A stretch of 64,000 nt of DNA from Chitinophagaceae bacterium UBA4411 (GTDB taxonomy: Bacteria > Bacteroidota > Bacteroidia > Chitinophagales > Chitinophagaceae), in assembly GCA_002400415.1 (NCBI GenBank), contig DGQP01000008.1, forward strand, positions 62,001 through 126,000, in the 5' to 3' direction. A program made the translations under genes and the position numbers. The notes below the pieces were generated by a model. It did not search any database and was not told the DNA's origin. It saw nothing but the letters and a program-made list of their open reading frames with translations. Positions 35,988 through 43,901 of this stretch are shown here, in pieces; the first letter of the stretch is position 1, and each line of letters starts with the position of its first letter.

Positions 35988-37708
35988 CGTTGTTGCTTCG
36001 GTAAGTTGATAATAAATGCCGATCCCGTACCCGTTCCGCTTTCCACCGCAATGGTTCCCTTGTGTTTTTTTACCACATGCGCCACATAGCTCAGCCCTAA
36101 TCCATATCCTTTGGCATTATGCGTATCACCATGGGGAATACGGAAAAACTTGTCAAACACTTTGTCTTTATACTCAACAGGGATGCCGATACCATTATCC
36201 GTCACTTTCAATTCAATCGTCTCTTCCTTTTCTTCCAAACTAATCTGCACCTCCGGGTTTTCCCTGCCATACTTCAGCGCATTGTCTAATAAATTGAACA
36301 CCACACTCAGCATATGCAGACGGTCGGCCTGCAGGCTGCAATCCCCTTCTGTATTCACCGTCACGGTTCCCCGGTATTTCTCTGTTTGCAGGCGCATGGA
36401 AGCCACCACTTCTTCCACCACATCGGCCAGGTTCAGCAGTTCGTATTTCAGTTCGATCTCTTTCTTTTCAAACATCGATAATTTCAGCACTTTATCAACC
36501 AGCAGGTTCAGGCGCTGCAGTTCATTCTGTGAAATATCCAAGTATTCCCGGGTGCGCTGCGGGTTATCAATAGCATTGAAACTCTTCAGCGCTTCAATAG
36601 CCACCCCCACCGTAGCGATTGGTGTTTTCAGTTCATGGGTGATATTGCTGATGAACTCATTCTTCAGGTCCGCCAGTCTTTTTTGCTGCATCATATTGCG
36701 GTAAAGCAAAACAAAAGAGGCAATCGTGATACCCACCAGCAGTAACGAAAACAGTACCGGCAGTTTCAGCTGACCCAGCATATAACTCCATGTATCCTGC
36801 AACGTGTAGGAAAAATGCGTGGGTTTTGAAAAACCAAGCGTCACCGCATTGGCAGGAACAGCCTGCATGCTGTCTAAGCGGCTCACGGCAAACCCCACAG
36901 CAATTTTTTCGTCCTTCAGCCTTTTGGCAAATGCTGAATCAATTTCTTTCAAGGTAACGGAGTCTTTCTGCGACAGGGAATCCACATCATATAAAAAACG
37001 GAACACTGATTTTTCACCGGTCTTTTTAAGATCCGGTGCGGCAACCAGCACACCCGGTGGCTCCTGCATATCCGTCATCTCCTTTTCAATAAAAATATTA
37101 TTCCCGGTCTTGCCTTTAAAAGAAAAAGCAGAGTCAGGTATTTTCCCGCTCTTGCTGCTGTAAGTGATCGTTACACTGCCGGCAGTTGATGGCCCGCTTT
37201 TATTCACGTGAATATCCCGGATCATTTCCGGGTTCGGAATCAGGGAGTCGATACGTTTCCCGATCCCGACGGAATGAATTACCGTCCGTATTCTTCCACT
37301 GCTGTCCCCGATCATTCTCCGTACCAGTGAATCATTATTTCCCCGCAGCAGCATGATCATGCCGGTATCCCGCCGCAGTGAATCCTTTAATCTTTCCTGC
37401 AACAGGTTCAGTACAGAAATAGCCGGTTCCGAAGGAGAGACGGTCCGGCTGACACGCCGGGTGCTGCTTTTATTGCCGGAGACCGTTACGCCAGCTATTC
37501 TAGTGGTATCAAAACTGAGGCTGATCGTTTCTAATTTCAGTTTGCCGGCCTGCAATTGCAAAATGGTTTGCCGGAAGGCGGCTGCTGTTTTGATATCAAG
37601 GTTCTGTTTCTCCCGGTCATAGTTATTCTTCAGCCAGTAGCCCTGGAAACCACAGATGCCGAGAATGGCAACCATCATCAATATAGCAGAACCCCGTATT
37701 TTTTTCAT
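35984..37708 (-). CDS. Sensor histidine kinase
   Basis: 574 residues. The first membrane helix (SAILMMVAILGICGFQGYW) is followed by a periplasmic sensor region of about 290 residues with no recognised family. A second helix (FSLLLVGITIASFVLLY) leads to HisKA with the phospho-His in FISNITHELKTPIATVG, and a HATPase domain with NALKYG, DNGIGIP and KGYGLGLSYV. No HAMP domain is obvious. The large periplasmic domain suggests detection of an extracellular or envelope signal. It forms an operon with the response regulator and is divergent from the GLPGLI gene. Confidence 0.92.
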   Translation of the reverse strand: MKKIRGSAILMMVAILGICGFQGYWLKNNYDREKQNLDIKTAAAFRQTILQLQAGKLKLETISLSFDTTRIAGVTVSGNKSSTRRVSRTVSPSEPAISVLNLLQERLKDSLRRDTGMIMLLRGNNDSLVRRMIGDSSGRIRTVIHSVGIGKRIDSLIPNPEMIRDIHVNKSGPSTAGSVTITYSSKSGKIPDSAFSFKGKTGNNIFIEKEMTDMQEPPGVLVAAPDLKKTGEKSVFRFLYDVDSLSQKDSVTLKEIDSAFAKRLKDEKIAVGFAVSRLDSMQAVPANAVTLGFSKPTHFSYTLQDTWSYMLGQLKLPVLFSLLLVGITIASFVLLYRNMMQQKRLADLKNEFISNITHELKTPIATVGVAIEALKSFNAIDNPQRTREYLDISQNELQRLNLLVDKVLKLSMFEKKEIELKYELLNLADVVEEVVASMRLQTEKYRGTVTVNTEGDCSLQADRLHMLSVVFNLLDNALKYGRENPEVQISLEEKEETIELKVTDNGIGIPVEYKDKVFDKFFRIPHGDTHNAKGYGLGLSYVAHVVKKHKGTIAVESGTGTGSAFIINLPKQQR

Positions 37709-37755
37709 GATGTGATTACAAATGTACTGCTTTGCCAGAGGCCTTCTCAGCGCCT

Positions 37756-37792
37756 TTAACCTTTATTAACCTTAATGAAAGGTGGGTTAACC
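37756..37792. promoter_or_regulatory. Phased TTAACC repeats, candidate operator
   Basis: TTAACC occurs at 37756, 37766 and 37787 in the 130-bp spacer between the kinase and the GLPGLI gene; the starts are 10 and 21 bases apart, close to whole turns of DNA. The last copy is within the palindrome GGTTAACC. The same element, in the opposite orientation, lies before the receptor gene at 57598-60420 (see 60459-60507). Direct repeats phased by one turn are the usual target of OmpR-type regulators. Confidence 0.6.
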
Positions 37793-37813
37793 TGCTTTCC
37801 TTTTCCGGCCTTT

Positions 37814-37821
37814 TAGCTTTG
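37814..37821 (+). promoter_or_regulatory. -7 element of the GLPGLI gene promoter
   Basis: TAGCTTTG is an exact TAnnTTTG match 17 bp before the GLPGLI ATG. The TTAACC repeats lie directly upstream of it, where an activator would bind. A -33 TTTG is not obvious, which fits an activator-dependent promoter. Confidence 0.55.
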
Positions 37822-37838
37822 GAGCAAAATCAACAACA

Positions 37839-38648
37839 ATGAAAAAGACAGTTATCCTCGGTTCTGCCCTTTTTGCAGTTTTTGCCGCCGCGGCGCAGCA
37901 AAAAGAAGGAAAAGTGATCTATGAAAGGACCGTACAGGTGCAGATCAGTTTCAGCGGCATGAATGAAGAAATGCAGCGCATGATCCCCAAAACAAGAACG
38001 GATAAATTTGAACTGACATTTGGCAATAACCAATCTCTCTGGCGGCAGGCCGAACAGGAGAATGAAGACGATGGTAATTTCACCAGCGCTGATGGTGGTA
38101 TGCAGATCCGGACTTTCTCAGCCGGATCCAATGATGTGGTCTATACCAATTTTGACAAGGGTACCAAAGTGGAAAAAAAGGAGTTATTTGACAAGGTTTT
38201 TATTATTGACGACAGCACCCGCCCGATGAAATGGAAAATGACCGGCGAAACAAAAACCATTCTCGGCCATAACTGTATGAAGGCGGAAGCCACGCAAACG
38301 AGAAAGCGGATGCAGATGAATATGGACAACGGCAAAATGGAACGCAGGGAAGTGAACGATACCGTACTGGTGGTGGCCTGGGTGGCCAGTGATATTCCTG
38401 TTGCTGCCGGGCCGGCCGAATACCAGGGACAGTTGCCCGGTTTGATCCTTGAAATCGATGTTAACAAAGGCCAGCAAAGCTTTAAAGCCATATCCATTAA
38501 CCCCAAAGCAGATATTGCTTCTATTAAGGAACCCACCGGTAAAAAACGTTATACTGCTGCTGAATTCAATAAAGAAAGAGAAAAGATGATGAACGATATG
38601 CAGCAAAATGGCAGCGGACCGGGACGGACACTGCGGTTCAGCAATTAA
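37839..38648 (+). CDS. GLPGLI family protein
   Basis: 269 residues with a signal peptide (ILGSALFAVFAAAAQQ). The family hallmark is GQLPGLILEIDV at about residues 195-206, together with LGHNCMKAEAT earlier. GLPGLI proteins are exported Bacteroidota proteins found next to outer-membrane receptors and two-component systems; their biochemical role is unknown. The gene is divergent from the kinase and preceded by the TTAACC repeats. A terminator follows. Confidence 0.85.
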   Translation: MKKTVILGSALFAVFAAAAQQKEGKVIYERTVQVQISFSGMNEEMQRMIPKTRTDKFELTFGNNQSLWRQAEQENEDDGNFTSADGGMQIRTFSAGSNDVVYTNFDKGTKVEKKELFDKVFIIDDSTRPMKWKMTGETKTILGHNCMKAEATQTRKRMQMNMDNGKMERREVNDTVLVVAWVASDIPVAAGPAEYQGQLPGLILEIDVNKGQQSFKAISINPKADIASIKEPTGKKRYTAAEFNKEREKMMNDMQQNGSGPGRTLRFSN

Positions 38649-38675
38649 TCAATAAATAACTCCCCGTAAATTATT

Positions 38676-38709
38676 AAAAATCCATTAGCCATCAGGCTAA
38701 GGGATTTTT
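38676..38709 (+). terminator. Intrinsic terminator of the GLPGLI gene
   Basis: The stem AAAAATCC-TTAGCC / GGCTAA-GGATTTTT closes a 4-base loop and ends in a T-run. It separates the GLPGLI gene from the cassette region that begins about 30 bp later, and its A-rich left arm would also stop leftward transcription. Confidence 0.8.
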
Positions 38710-38742
38710 AATTAAAGTTCTCCGGCAGGCTGAAAAAGACTT

Positions 38743-38833
38743 CCTAACTTTAAGATAGCTGGTACAGGTTTGTACTGATAGTCAATATAAAACTGTACCA
38801 GAAGTGACGCCAATCTACGTGTTAGCAGCAACC
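38743..38833 (+). repeat. Left boundary palindrome of the cassette array
   Basis: CCTAAC (38743-38748), CTGGTACAG (38759-38767), CTGTACCAG (38793-38801) and GTTAGCAGC (38821-38829) form nested inverted arms, in the order expected for an attC or attI-like site. The sequence CCTAACTTTAAG also contains TAACTTTA, a near match to the -7 promoter element, so transcription of the first cassette could begin here. The inner arms are not similar to those of the four sites downstream. It is either the attC of a lost cassette or the ancestral attachment site. Confidence 0.45.
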
Positions 38834-38837
38834 TTAA

Positions 38838-39746
38838 ATGACAAATCCTTTAACAATGAATATTTTCTTAATCATACCGTTCAAATCTGAATTTGAAGAT
38901 GTCTACGAAGTTGTAAAACTTGCTGTATCAAGTGTTGGACATACAATAACAAGAGCAGAGGATTTTGTCTCTACTAAAACTAACCCAATTAGAAAACAAG
39001 TTGAAAAAGCAATCACAGAATGCGATATCTTAATTGCTGACGTTACAAAATACGACATGACAAAAGGTTTTGGAAGTAATGTAAGAAGTGAATTTCTTAT
39101 TGCCCAAACACTTAATAAACCAATTATTCCAATCTGTGATAGAGGTACAGATTTATCGATTGACATTTCCCATTATCAAGCAATCCTGTACGACCGACTT
39201 AGAATGCAAGAAACTCTCGTTAGACCTTTGGTGAGTTATTTAAGTCGAAACAAGTCAGTGGAATTTTTACTCGAAAAAACTAAAGACAACAAAGCTCAAA
39301 AAAATGTAAAATCCATTTTTGTTAGTTATTCTCATACGGACACAGAATATTTAGATAGACTAAAAATTCATTTAAAACCTTTCGAAAAGAAAGGCCAAAT
39401 AGATTTGTGGGTCGACACGAAAATTAAGGCTGGCGAAAAGTGGAGAGAAAAAATAAATAATGCTCTTGAGAAATCAGTTATAGCAATCCTGTTGATTAGT
39501 GCGGACTTTCTTGCATCCGATTTTATTATAGACAATGAACTACCACCCATACTCAAAGCAGCAGAAGAAAATGGAAAAGTTATTCTGCCAATAATTGTGA
39601 AACCTTGTAGGTTTACTAGCGACGAAAATCTAAACAGATTTCAAGCAATAAATGACCCTAAGCATCCTTTAAGCAAATTGAATGAAAACGACAAAGAGGA
39701 AACATACGTTAAAGTTGCAGATTTGATTGACAATTTAGTAAAATGA
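38838..39746 (+). CDS. TIR-domain protein with N-terminal deoxyribosyltransferase-like domain
   Basis: 302 residues, cytosolic. Residues about 7-130 (IFLIIPFKSEFEDVYEVV, CDILIADVTKYD, NVRSEFLIAQTLNKPIIPIC) resemble nucleoside deoxyribosyltransferase/TIR-like nucleotide-binding domains. Residues about 157-300 are a TIR domain: SIFVSYSHTDTEYLDRLKI, WVDTKIKAGEKWREKI, and SADFLASDFIIDNE, in which E234 takes the position of the catalytic glutamate of NAD-cleaving TIRs. Bacterial TIR proteins often kill or stall infected cells by depleting NAD. No partner sensor is adjacent. It is the first cassette; its ATG is 5 bp after the core. M7 is an alternative start. Confidence 0.75.
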   Translation: MTNPLTMNIFLIIPFKSEFEDVYEVVKLAVSSVGHTITRAEDFVSTKTNPIRKQVEKAITECDILIADVTKYDMTKGFGSNVRSEFLIAQTLNKPIIPICDRGTDLSIDISHYQAILYDRLRMQETLVRPLVSYLSRNKSVEFLLEKTKDNKAQKNVKSIFVSYSHTDTEYLDRLKIHLKPFEKKGQIDLWVDTKIKAGEKWREKINNALEKSVIAILLISADFLASDFIIDNELPPILKAAEENGKVILPIIVKPCRFTSDENLNRFQAINDPKHPLSKLNENDKEETYVKVADLIDNLVK

Positions 39747-39765
39747 AAATATCAACATTTACAAA

Positions 39766-39978
39766 GGCTGCTGCTAACATTGGTATTTGCAAAAGCTGGG
39801 CTGACGTAAGCCGTGTTTCAACTTTTTGTTTTTCAATTTGGCTTCATATCGGGCAGACGAATAACTATTTAGCTATGTGCAAATCATCTACTTTTAATTA
39901 TAAATTTAGCTTCAGGTAGCCGGGCGGTCGGAAGTCTATTTCCCAGCCTTCGCAAATACCTGTTCGTAAGCTGCAACC
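39766..39978 (+). repeat. attC-like site 1 (213 bp)
   Basis: The left arm starts GGCTGCTGCTAACATTGG and the right arm ends CTGTTCGTAAGCTGCAACC. The inner stem GGTATTTGCAAAAGCTGGG (39782-39800) pairs with CCCAGCCTTCGCAAATACC (39942-39960) with two mismatches in 19. The 141 bases between the inner stems are variable. Left core: TGCTAAC; right core: GTAAGC. This is longer than most attC sites (57-141 bp). Confidence 0.7.
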
Positions 39979-40008
39979 AAACACGACCATTCCGTAACGA
40001 CAAAGCAA

Positions 40009-40533
40009 ATGGATAAAGTAACATTTAGACAACATCTTGACCAAGCGACAACAATGTTAGTTGACTTTACCCAAACACTTAGTTACAATGACATTGCAGA
40101 CAATTATAAATATCGCATTACACCAAATTCAAGGACAGTTGACAAAGACGATGAACACTTGACTGATAATGAAATTGCGGTGCTGAACATTTGGAATAAA
40201 TACGAGAACAGGATTTTGACCGCCGACCAAATTGTTGACCTTTTTCATCACAACAATCAAGTTCCAGTTTGGGTTGACACGACAATTTATGAGGCAGGAC
40301 AAGATGTTACAATCATTGACTTGTTTTGTAGCAGACGACTTCGTGACGACAACGAACTATACCACCAAGGACAAATAATGCCTTTTCATTTACAAGTAGC
40401 GACACCACCAGACCATTTAAAAGTTGAAAAGAATGGTAAGTTTGACGTTAATTGGAGAAAGCGACTTGACGATGAAAGGAAGTCTAAAACTTTGTTGACA
40501 CGGCTTAAAACGTTGTTGGGTTTGACAACATAA
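40009..40533 (+). CDS. Cassette protein of unknown function
   Basis: 174 residues, soluble and charged, with no signal peptide or membrane helix. Visible features are NEIAVLNIWNKYENRILTAD in the middle and a final basic helix KSKTLLTRLKTLLGLTT. The central part (VPVWVDTTIYEAGQDVTIID) may be beta. I recognise no family. It is the second cassette, 30 bp after the core and 25 bp before the next attC; no promoter is seen between, so it probably depends on read-through or a promoter inside the preceding site. Confidence 0.65.
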   Translation: MDKVTFRQHLDQATTMLVDFTQTLSYNDIADNYKYRITPNSRTVDKDDEHLTDNEIAVLNIWNKYENRILTADQIVDLFHHNNQVPVWVDTTIYEAGQDVTIIDLFCSRRLRDDNELYHQGQIMPFHLQVATPPDHLKVEKNGKFDVNWRKRLDDERKSKTLLTRLKTLLGLTT

Positions 40534-40558
40534 CAAGACAGATACACAAACCCACATT

Positions 40559-40703
40559 GGCTGCAGCTTACATGGGTTTTGTGTTATGGCGGGCTGACGA
40601 ACAAAGGCTTATCTTTAGTTTTTCAATTGGGCTATTGGTTATGGGTTGGGCTGACGTTCCCTGATTCCCACCACAACACAAAGCCCTAAAACGTACCGCA
40701 GCC
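40559..40703 (+). repeat. attC-like site 2 (145 bp)
   Basis: The left arm GGCTGCAGCTTACATGGG and right arm CCCTAAAACGTACCGCAGCC pair through the outer stem GGCTGC/GCAGCC. An inner stem follows (TTTTGTGTTATGGCGGG with CCCACCACAACACAAAG). GGGCTGACG follows the left arm. The interior has TATCTTTA (40610-40617), a candidate -7 element. Confidence 0.75.
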
Positions 40704-40721
40704 ATCTATCTCACAATACTT

Positions 40722-41426
40722 ATGAGTAACGAGAAAGAAAAACATACCAAGTCAAACTTAGAAGCCAGTGACACACGGTTTCACATGACACTTTTTGGTT
40801 CCTTAGTCAACTATAATGAGAAACGTCCGCCACTTCTATATTATGTAGAGAACGGTAATGCAATCGCAGGCTATGATCAGCTCGCTTGCGATTACAAGAT
40901 GGCCGCGGATTTACTCATAGATACAAGCAAAAAAAGTGGGCTTGGAAATTGGTTTGCTCCGACCCTGTTGGTTGTGCGCCAGACGCTCGAATTAGCACTC
41001 AAGGCACTTCTTGAAGCTACAGTCGATCGAGGAAATTCCTCTAATAAAAAGATTATGTTCTCGCATGACCTATGGGGAATATGGGCGGAGTGCCGACGTT
41101 GGCTGGAAGACAACGGGTATTCATTCCTTAAAGACGTGAGACTCGAAACCGCTGAATGGGTGATCGAAAACTTTCATGCAGTTGATCCTACAGGTGATCT
41201 ATTTCGGTTTGCACACTCAAAACACGAGGCCTTCAAACGGAAAAAAACATACGACCGTGCGGGAGTTAATGACGCTGTTTTTGTCGATTATTTTAATGCC
41301 GCTTGGGACTTTCTTAATCACTGGCATGGGGTATTAGTTATGGAGTGGATGGAAAGAGAAGCGTTAAGAGACGGTATTTCGTATACGAAGCCTTTTGATC
41401 CCGATGATTTTCCTCGAGAGGATTAG
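40722..41426 (+). CDS. Cassette protein, HEPN-like helical
   Basis: 234 residues, all helical by pattern. APTLLVVRQTLELALKALLE resembles the core of HEPN and related helical bundles, where this helix packs against another in a dimer. SHDLWGIWAECRRWLEDNG follows and DLFRFAHSKHEAFKRK resembles the late basic segment. A full HEPN RNase motif (RxxxxH) is not visible, so RNase activity is uncertain. HEPN proteins are frequent in toxin-antitoxin and defence genes. The third cassette; its ATG is 18 bp after the core. Confidence 0.6.
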   Translation: MSNEKEKHTKSNLEASDTRFHMTLFGSLVNYNEKRPPLLYYVENGNAIAGYDQLACDYKMAADLLIDTSKKSGLGNWFAPTLLVVRQTLELALKALLEATVDRGNSSNKKIMFSHDLWGIWAECRRWLEDNGYSFLKDVRLETAEWVIENFHAVDPTGDLFRFAHSKHEAFKRKKTYDRAGVNDAVFVDYFNAAWDFLNHWHGVLVMEWMEREALRDGISYTKPFDPDDFPRED

Positions 41427-41460
41427 AATACATTTTCTAACAATGCTTTGGTGAAGAAAC

Positions 41461-41598
41461 GGCGGCTAACAAGGTTTTGTGTCATAGCGGCAGATGAACA
41501 TGACCTGATCGGCAGTAATTCTATTTAACTTTAGTGCATAGGCTGAGCTTTTGTTCCCTGAATATCGCCACGAACACAAAGCCCTGGCCGTTAGGTGC
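41461..41598 (+). repeat. attC-like site 3 (138 bp)
   Basis: The left arm GGCGGCTAACAAGG and right arm GGCCGTTAGGTGC carry the cores GGCTAAC and GTTAGGT; the latter is a perfect GTTRRRY. The inner stem is TTTTGTGTCATAGCGG with CGCCACGAACACAAAG. The interior has TAACTTTAG (41526-41534), again a near match to the -7 element. Confidence 0.75.
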
Positions 41599-41602
41599 TA
41601 TT

Positions 41603-41851
41603 ATGACCGACAATCAACATGCAGATAACTATGAATTTGACAGCCGAGGCTTCAGTAAATACTATAGGTATTTAGAGAGTCAAAATTGGCAATATGATGG
41701 ATTTATGGCATTCCACAAAGGAAACGTTCATATTCTATTTGACACCTCTGAATTTTTTTATATAGAAATCGACAATCCAAAATCTCGACAAGAGTTTCAG
41801 TGTAAAAATTTGGATCACTTTGTAGACGTTATAAAAAGGAATACAATATGA
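41603..41851 (+). CDS. Small cassette protein A of a two-gene cassette
   Basis: 82 residues from the ATG at 41603, four bases after the core GTTAGGTGC; an upstream in-frame start would lie inside the attC site. Features are FSKYYRYLESQNWQYDGF and a final NLDHFVDVIKRNTI. No family is recognised. The stop overlaps the next start by four bases (ATGA), so the two proteins are translationally coupled, which is unusual for a gene cassette (normally one gene). Confidence 0.65.
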   Translation: MTDNQHADNYEFDSRGFSKYYRYLESQNWQYDGFMAFHKGNVHILFDTSEFFYIEIDNPKSRQEFQCKNLDHFVDVIKRNTI

Positions 41852-42183
41852 CGGCTAACTTTGGTTTCTTTATAGCATCAATGCCAGACTCAAGACCTGC
41901 TGACTATTATTTAGGTTGTTTAGACGGCTGTGTATTCTTAGACTTTAATAACCAAAACAAAGACAGGATTTCTTTAAAAGGAATTTCGTTTGACGGTTAT
42001 GGTTGCTGTGAACTAGGAGACAAAGTCACTCCCTTAGACACTGATGATTCACAAAGTTTCAAAATCATCATCAAAGGCGAATTGAAAGACCAAGGCTTGT
42101 TATTGACAATTGTAAAAAAAGCAATTGCACTTAACAGACAAAACATTTGGGTTGAGGCATTAGAAGAATATGACCTAAATTGA
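41848..42183 (+). CDS. Small cassette protein B of a two-gene cassette
   Basis: 111 residues; its ATG overlaps the stop of protein A. The sequence has FFIASMPDSRPADYYLGCLD and GISFDGYGCCELGD and ends ALNRQNIWVEALEEYDLN. No family, signal peptide or membrane helix. The core GCACCTAAC begins 17 bp after the stop. Coupled small proteins in a cassette are often toxin-antitoxin pairs or immunity proteins, but nothing here shows which, if any, is toxic. Confidence 0.65.
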   Translation: MTANFGFFIASMPDSRPADYYLGCLDGCVFLDFNNQNKDRISLKGISFDGYGCCELGDKVTPLDTDDSQSFKIIIKGELKDQGLLLTIVKKAIALNRQNIWVEALEEYDLN

Positions 42184-42199
42184 CAATAGACGTACAACT

Positions 42200-42280
42200 G
42201 CACCTAACATGTATTTATAATAGCTAGGCGGGCTGACATCGTCTTGATTCCCAGCCATCATAAATACCTCGACGTTGTAC
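42200..42280 (+). repeat. attC-like site 4 (81 bp)
   Basis: The most compact of the sites. The left arm GCACCTAACATG has core ACCTAAC, a perfect RYYYAAC. The inner stem TGTATTTATAATAGCTAGG pairs with CAGCCATCATAAATACC. GGGCTGAC and GATTCCCAGCC occupy the same places as in the longer sites. The right core is GTTGTAC. Its length falls in the ordinary attC range. Confidence 0.8.
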
Positions 42281-42333
42281 ATCATGCGATAGTCACAGTA
42301 AACCTATTTAAACAATTCCAAATAACTTATAAA

Positions 42334-43782
42334 ATGACACTAAAGAAAATATTTCTCATAACTTTTATTCTGGCTGGAACATCTCTGTTCGCTCAAAATA
42401 AAACTGCTGATGTTGATGTAATCATTGAACGGGAAATGAATGAACGGAAAATTCCCGGATTGCAAATAGCTGTTGTTAAAGGTGAAAAAATTGTTTTAAA
42501 TAAATCTTACGGCCTTGCAAATGTTCAGGATAATATCCCAGTAGATAACAAAACAATTTTTGCCATCAATTCTTGTACAAAAGTTTTTACCAGCGTAGCC
42601 ATTATGCAATTGGTCGAAGATGGAAAAATTGACCTGTCGGCACCTGTTTCAAAGTACTTGGATAATCTGCCTGCGGACTGGCAATTAGTAACCATCAAAC
42701 AATTATTGACTCACATTTCAGGATTACCTGATTTGCTAAAACTACTTGACCCCAATACGGGCGGCTTGGGACGTTTGAAAAATGAAGATACTGTGTGGGA
42801 AAAATTAAAAATCACAGCTATGGAATTTAATCCTGGTGAACGGTTTAGTTATAATCAAACCAATGCTTATTTATTGGGAAAAATAATAGACAAATTCAAC
42901 GAAAAGCCATTTGCCGAAGTATTTTCAGAAAAACAATTTAAACCGGTAGGTATGAGCAATACTATTTTTGGCGATTCCCGTGATGTGATACCGCATTTTG
43001 CACCAACCTATTTTTATAAAACGACTTTGGATGGGCAAAAATTCAAGGAAGTGAAAATGGTAAATAATTATTATGAGTTCCCTTATTTTAGAAGAACTGC
43101 TGCCGGACTTAATAGTACAGCAGAAGATATGGCGAAATGGGTAATTGCATTGCAAAATAGCAAACTGTTAAAATCCAAGTCGACAATAGAAGCCATGTGG
43201 TCTCCTACACAATTTAACAATGGAGAAAATACTCCGTGGGCACTGGGGTGGGGCTTGGCAAAATTTCGTGAGCAACATAGAGCTATGGGTATGTCAGGTG
43301 GTGGACGGGCTGCATTTCTTATTTATCCCGATGACGACCTGGCTGTGATTGTATTAACCAATCTGGGAGGCGGTTCACCTGAAGATTATTTGGAAGAATT
43401 GGCTGCTTGTTATATCCCAGATATTTTAAATGCAGATCCGTTGACTTTTTTGAGAATAAATTTGCAAAAAATTGGATTTGATCAAGCAATTAACGTAGTA
43501 AATGAACAAGTTAAAAAGAACCCCTACTTTAAACCGAAAGAATTTGAAATAAACGAATGGGCATACAGAATGATGCAAAAAGGGCAAATTAAGGAGGCTC
43601 TGGAAATTTTTAAATTAAATGTGTATTTATTCCCAAACAGCTGGAATGCTTACGACAGTTATGGAGAAGTACTATTAAAAGATAATAATAAAGAAGAAGC
43701 CATTAAAATGTACAAAAAATCAATCGAATTAAATCCTAAAAATGAAAATGGAAAAAAAGTATTAGAAAACCTATTAAAATGA
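42334..43782 (+). CDS. Serine hydrolase with C-terminal TPR, cassette-borne
   Basis: 482 residues from the ATG at 42334; the longer frame to 42244 runs into the attC site. A signal peptide (KIFLITFILAGTSLFAQN) is followed by a beta-lactamase-fold domain: SCTK in INSCTKVFTSVA, YNQTNAYLLG, and GMSGGGRAAF in place of HSGG. After about residue 395 come TPR-like helices (RMMQKGQIKEALEIFKLNVY, AYDSYGEVLLKDNNKEEAIK). At over 1.6 kb this is a large cassette. The TPR addition could attach the enzyme to a partner. It is AT-rich, unlike the three chromosomal serine hydrolases at the left of the window. Confidence 0.85.
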   Translation: MTLKKIFLITFILAGTSLFAQNKTADVDVIIEREMNERKIPGLQIAVVKGEKIVLNKSYGLANVQDNIPVDNKTIFAINSCTKVFTSVAIMQLVEDGKIDLSAPVSKYLDNLPADWQLVTIKQLLTHISGLPDLLKLLDPNTGGLGRLKNEDTVWEKLKITAMEFNPGERFSYNQTNAYLLGKIIDKFNEKPFAEVFSEKQFKPVGMSNTIFGDSRDVIPHFAPTYFYKTTLDGQKFKEVKMVNNYYEFPYFRRTAAGLNSTAEDMAKWVIALQNSKLLKSKSTIEAMWSPTQFNNGENTPWALGWGLAKFREQHRAMGMSGGGRAAFLIYPDDDLAVIVLTNLGGGSPEDYLEELAACYIPDILNADPLTFLRINLQKIGFDQAINVVNEQVKKNPYFKPKEFEINEWAYRMMQKGQIKEALEIFKLNVYLFPNSWNAYDSYGEVLLKDNNKEEAIKMYKKSIELNPKNENGKKVLENLLK

Positions 43783-43901
43783 CAAAATAATCGAATAAAA
43801 AACACGAACGCACCAACAAAAGGTTTGCTTCAAGTGTATTAACTACTACTTTATCTTTTGTTTTGTGCTTTGCATTTTGCAAAATTAGCTGAATCAATAA
43901 T

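Noticed and set aside
38838..39746. Thoeris or CBASS system
   Set aside because: Only the TIR-type protein is present; no ThsA-like, CD-NTase or other partner is encoded in the neighbouring cassettes that I can recognise.
39766..42280. CRISPR array
   Set aside because: The repeats are long palindromes of different length with genes between them, not short identical direct repeats with unique spacers.
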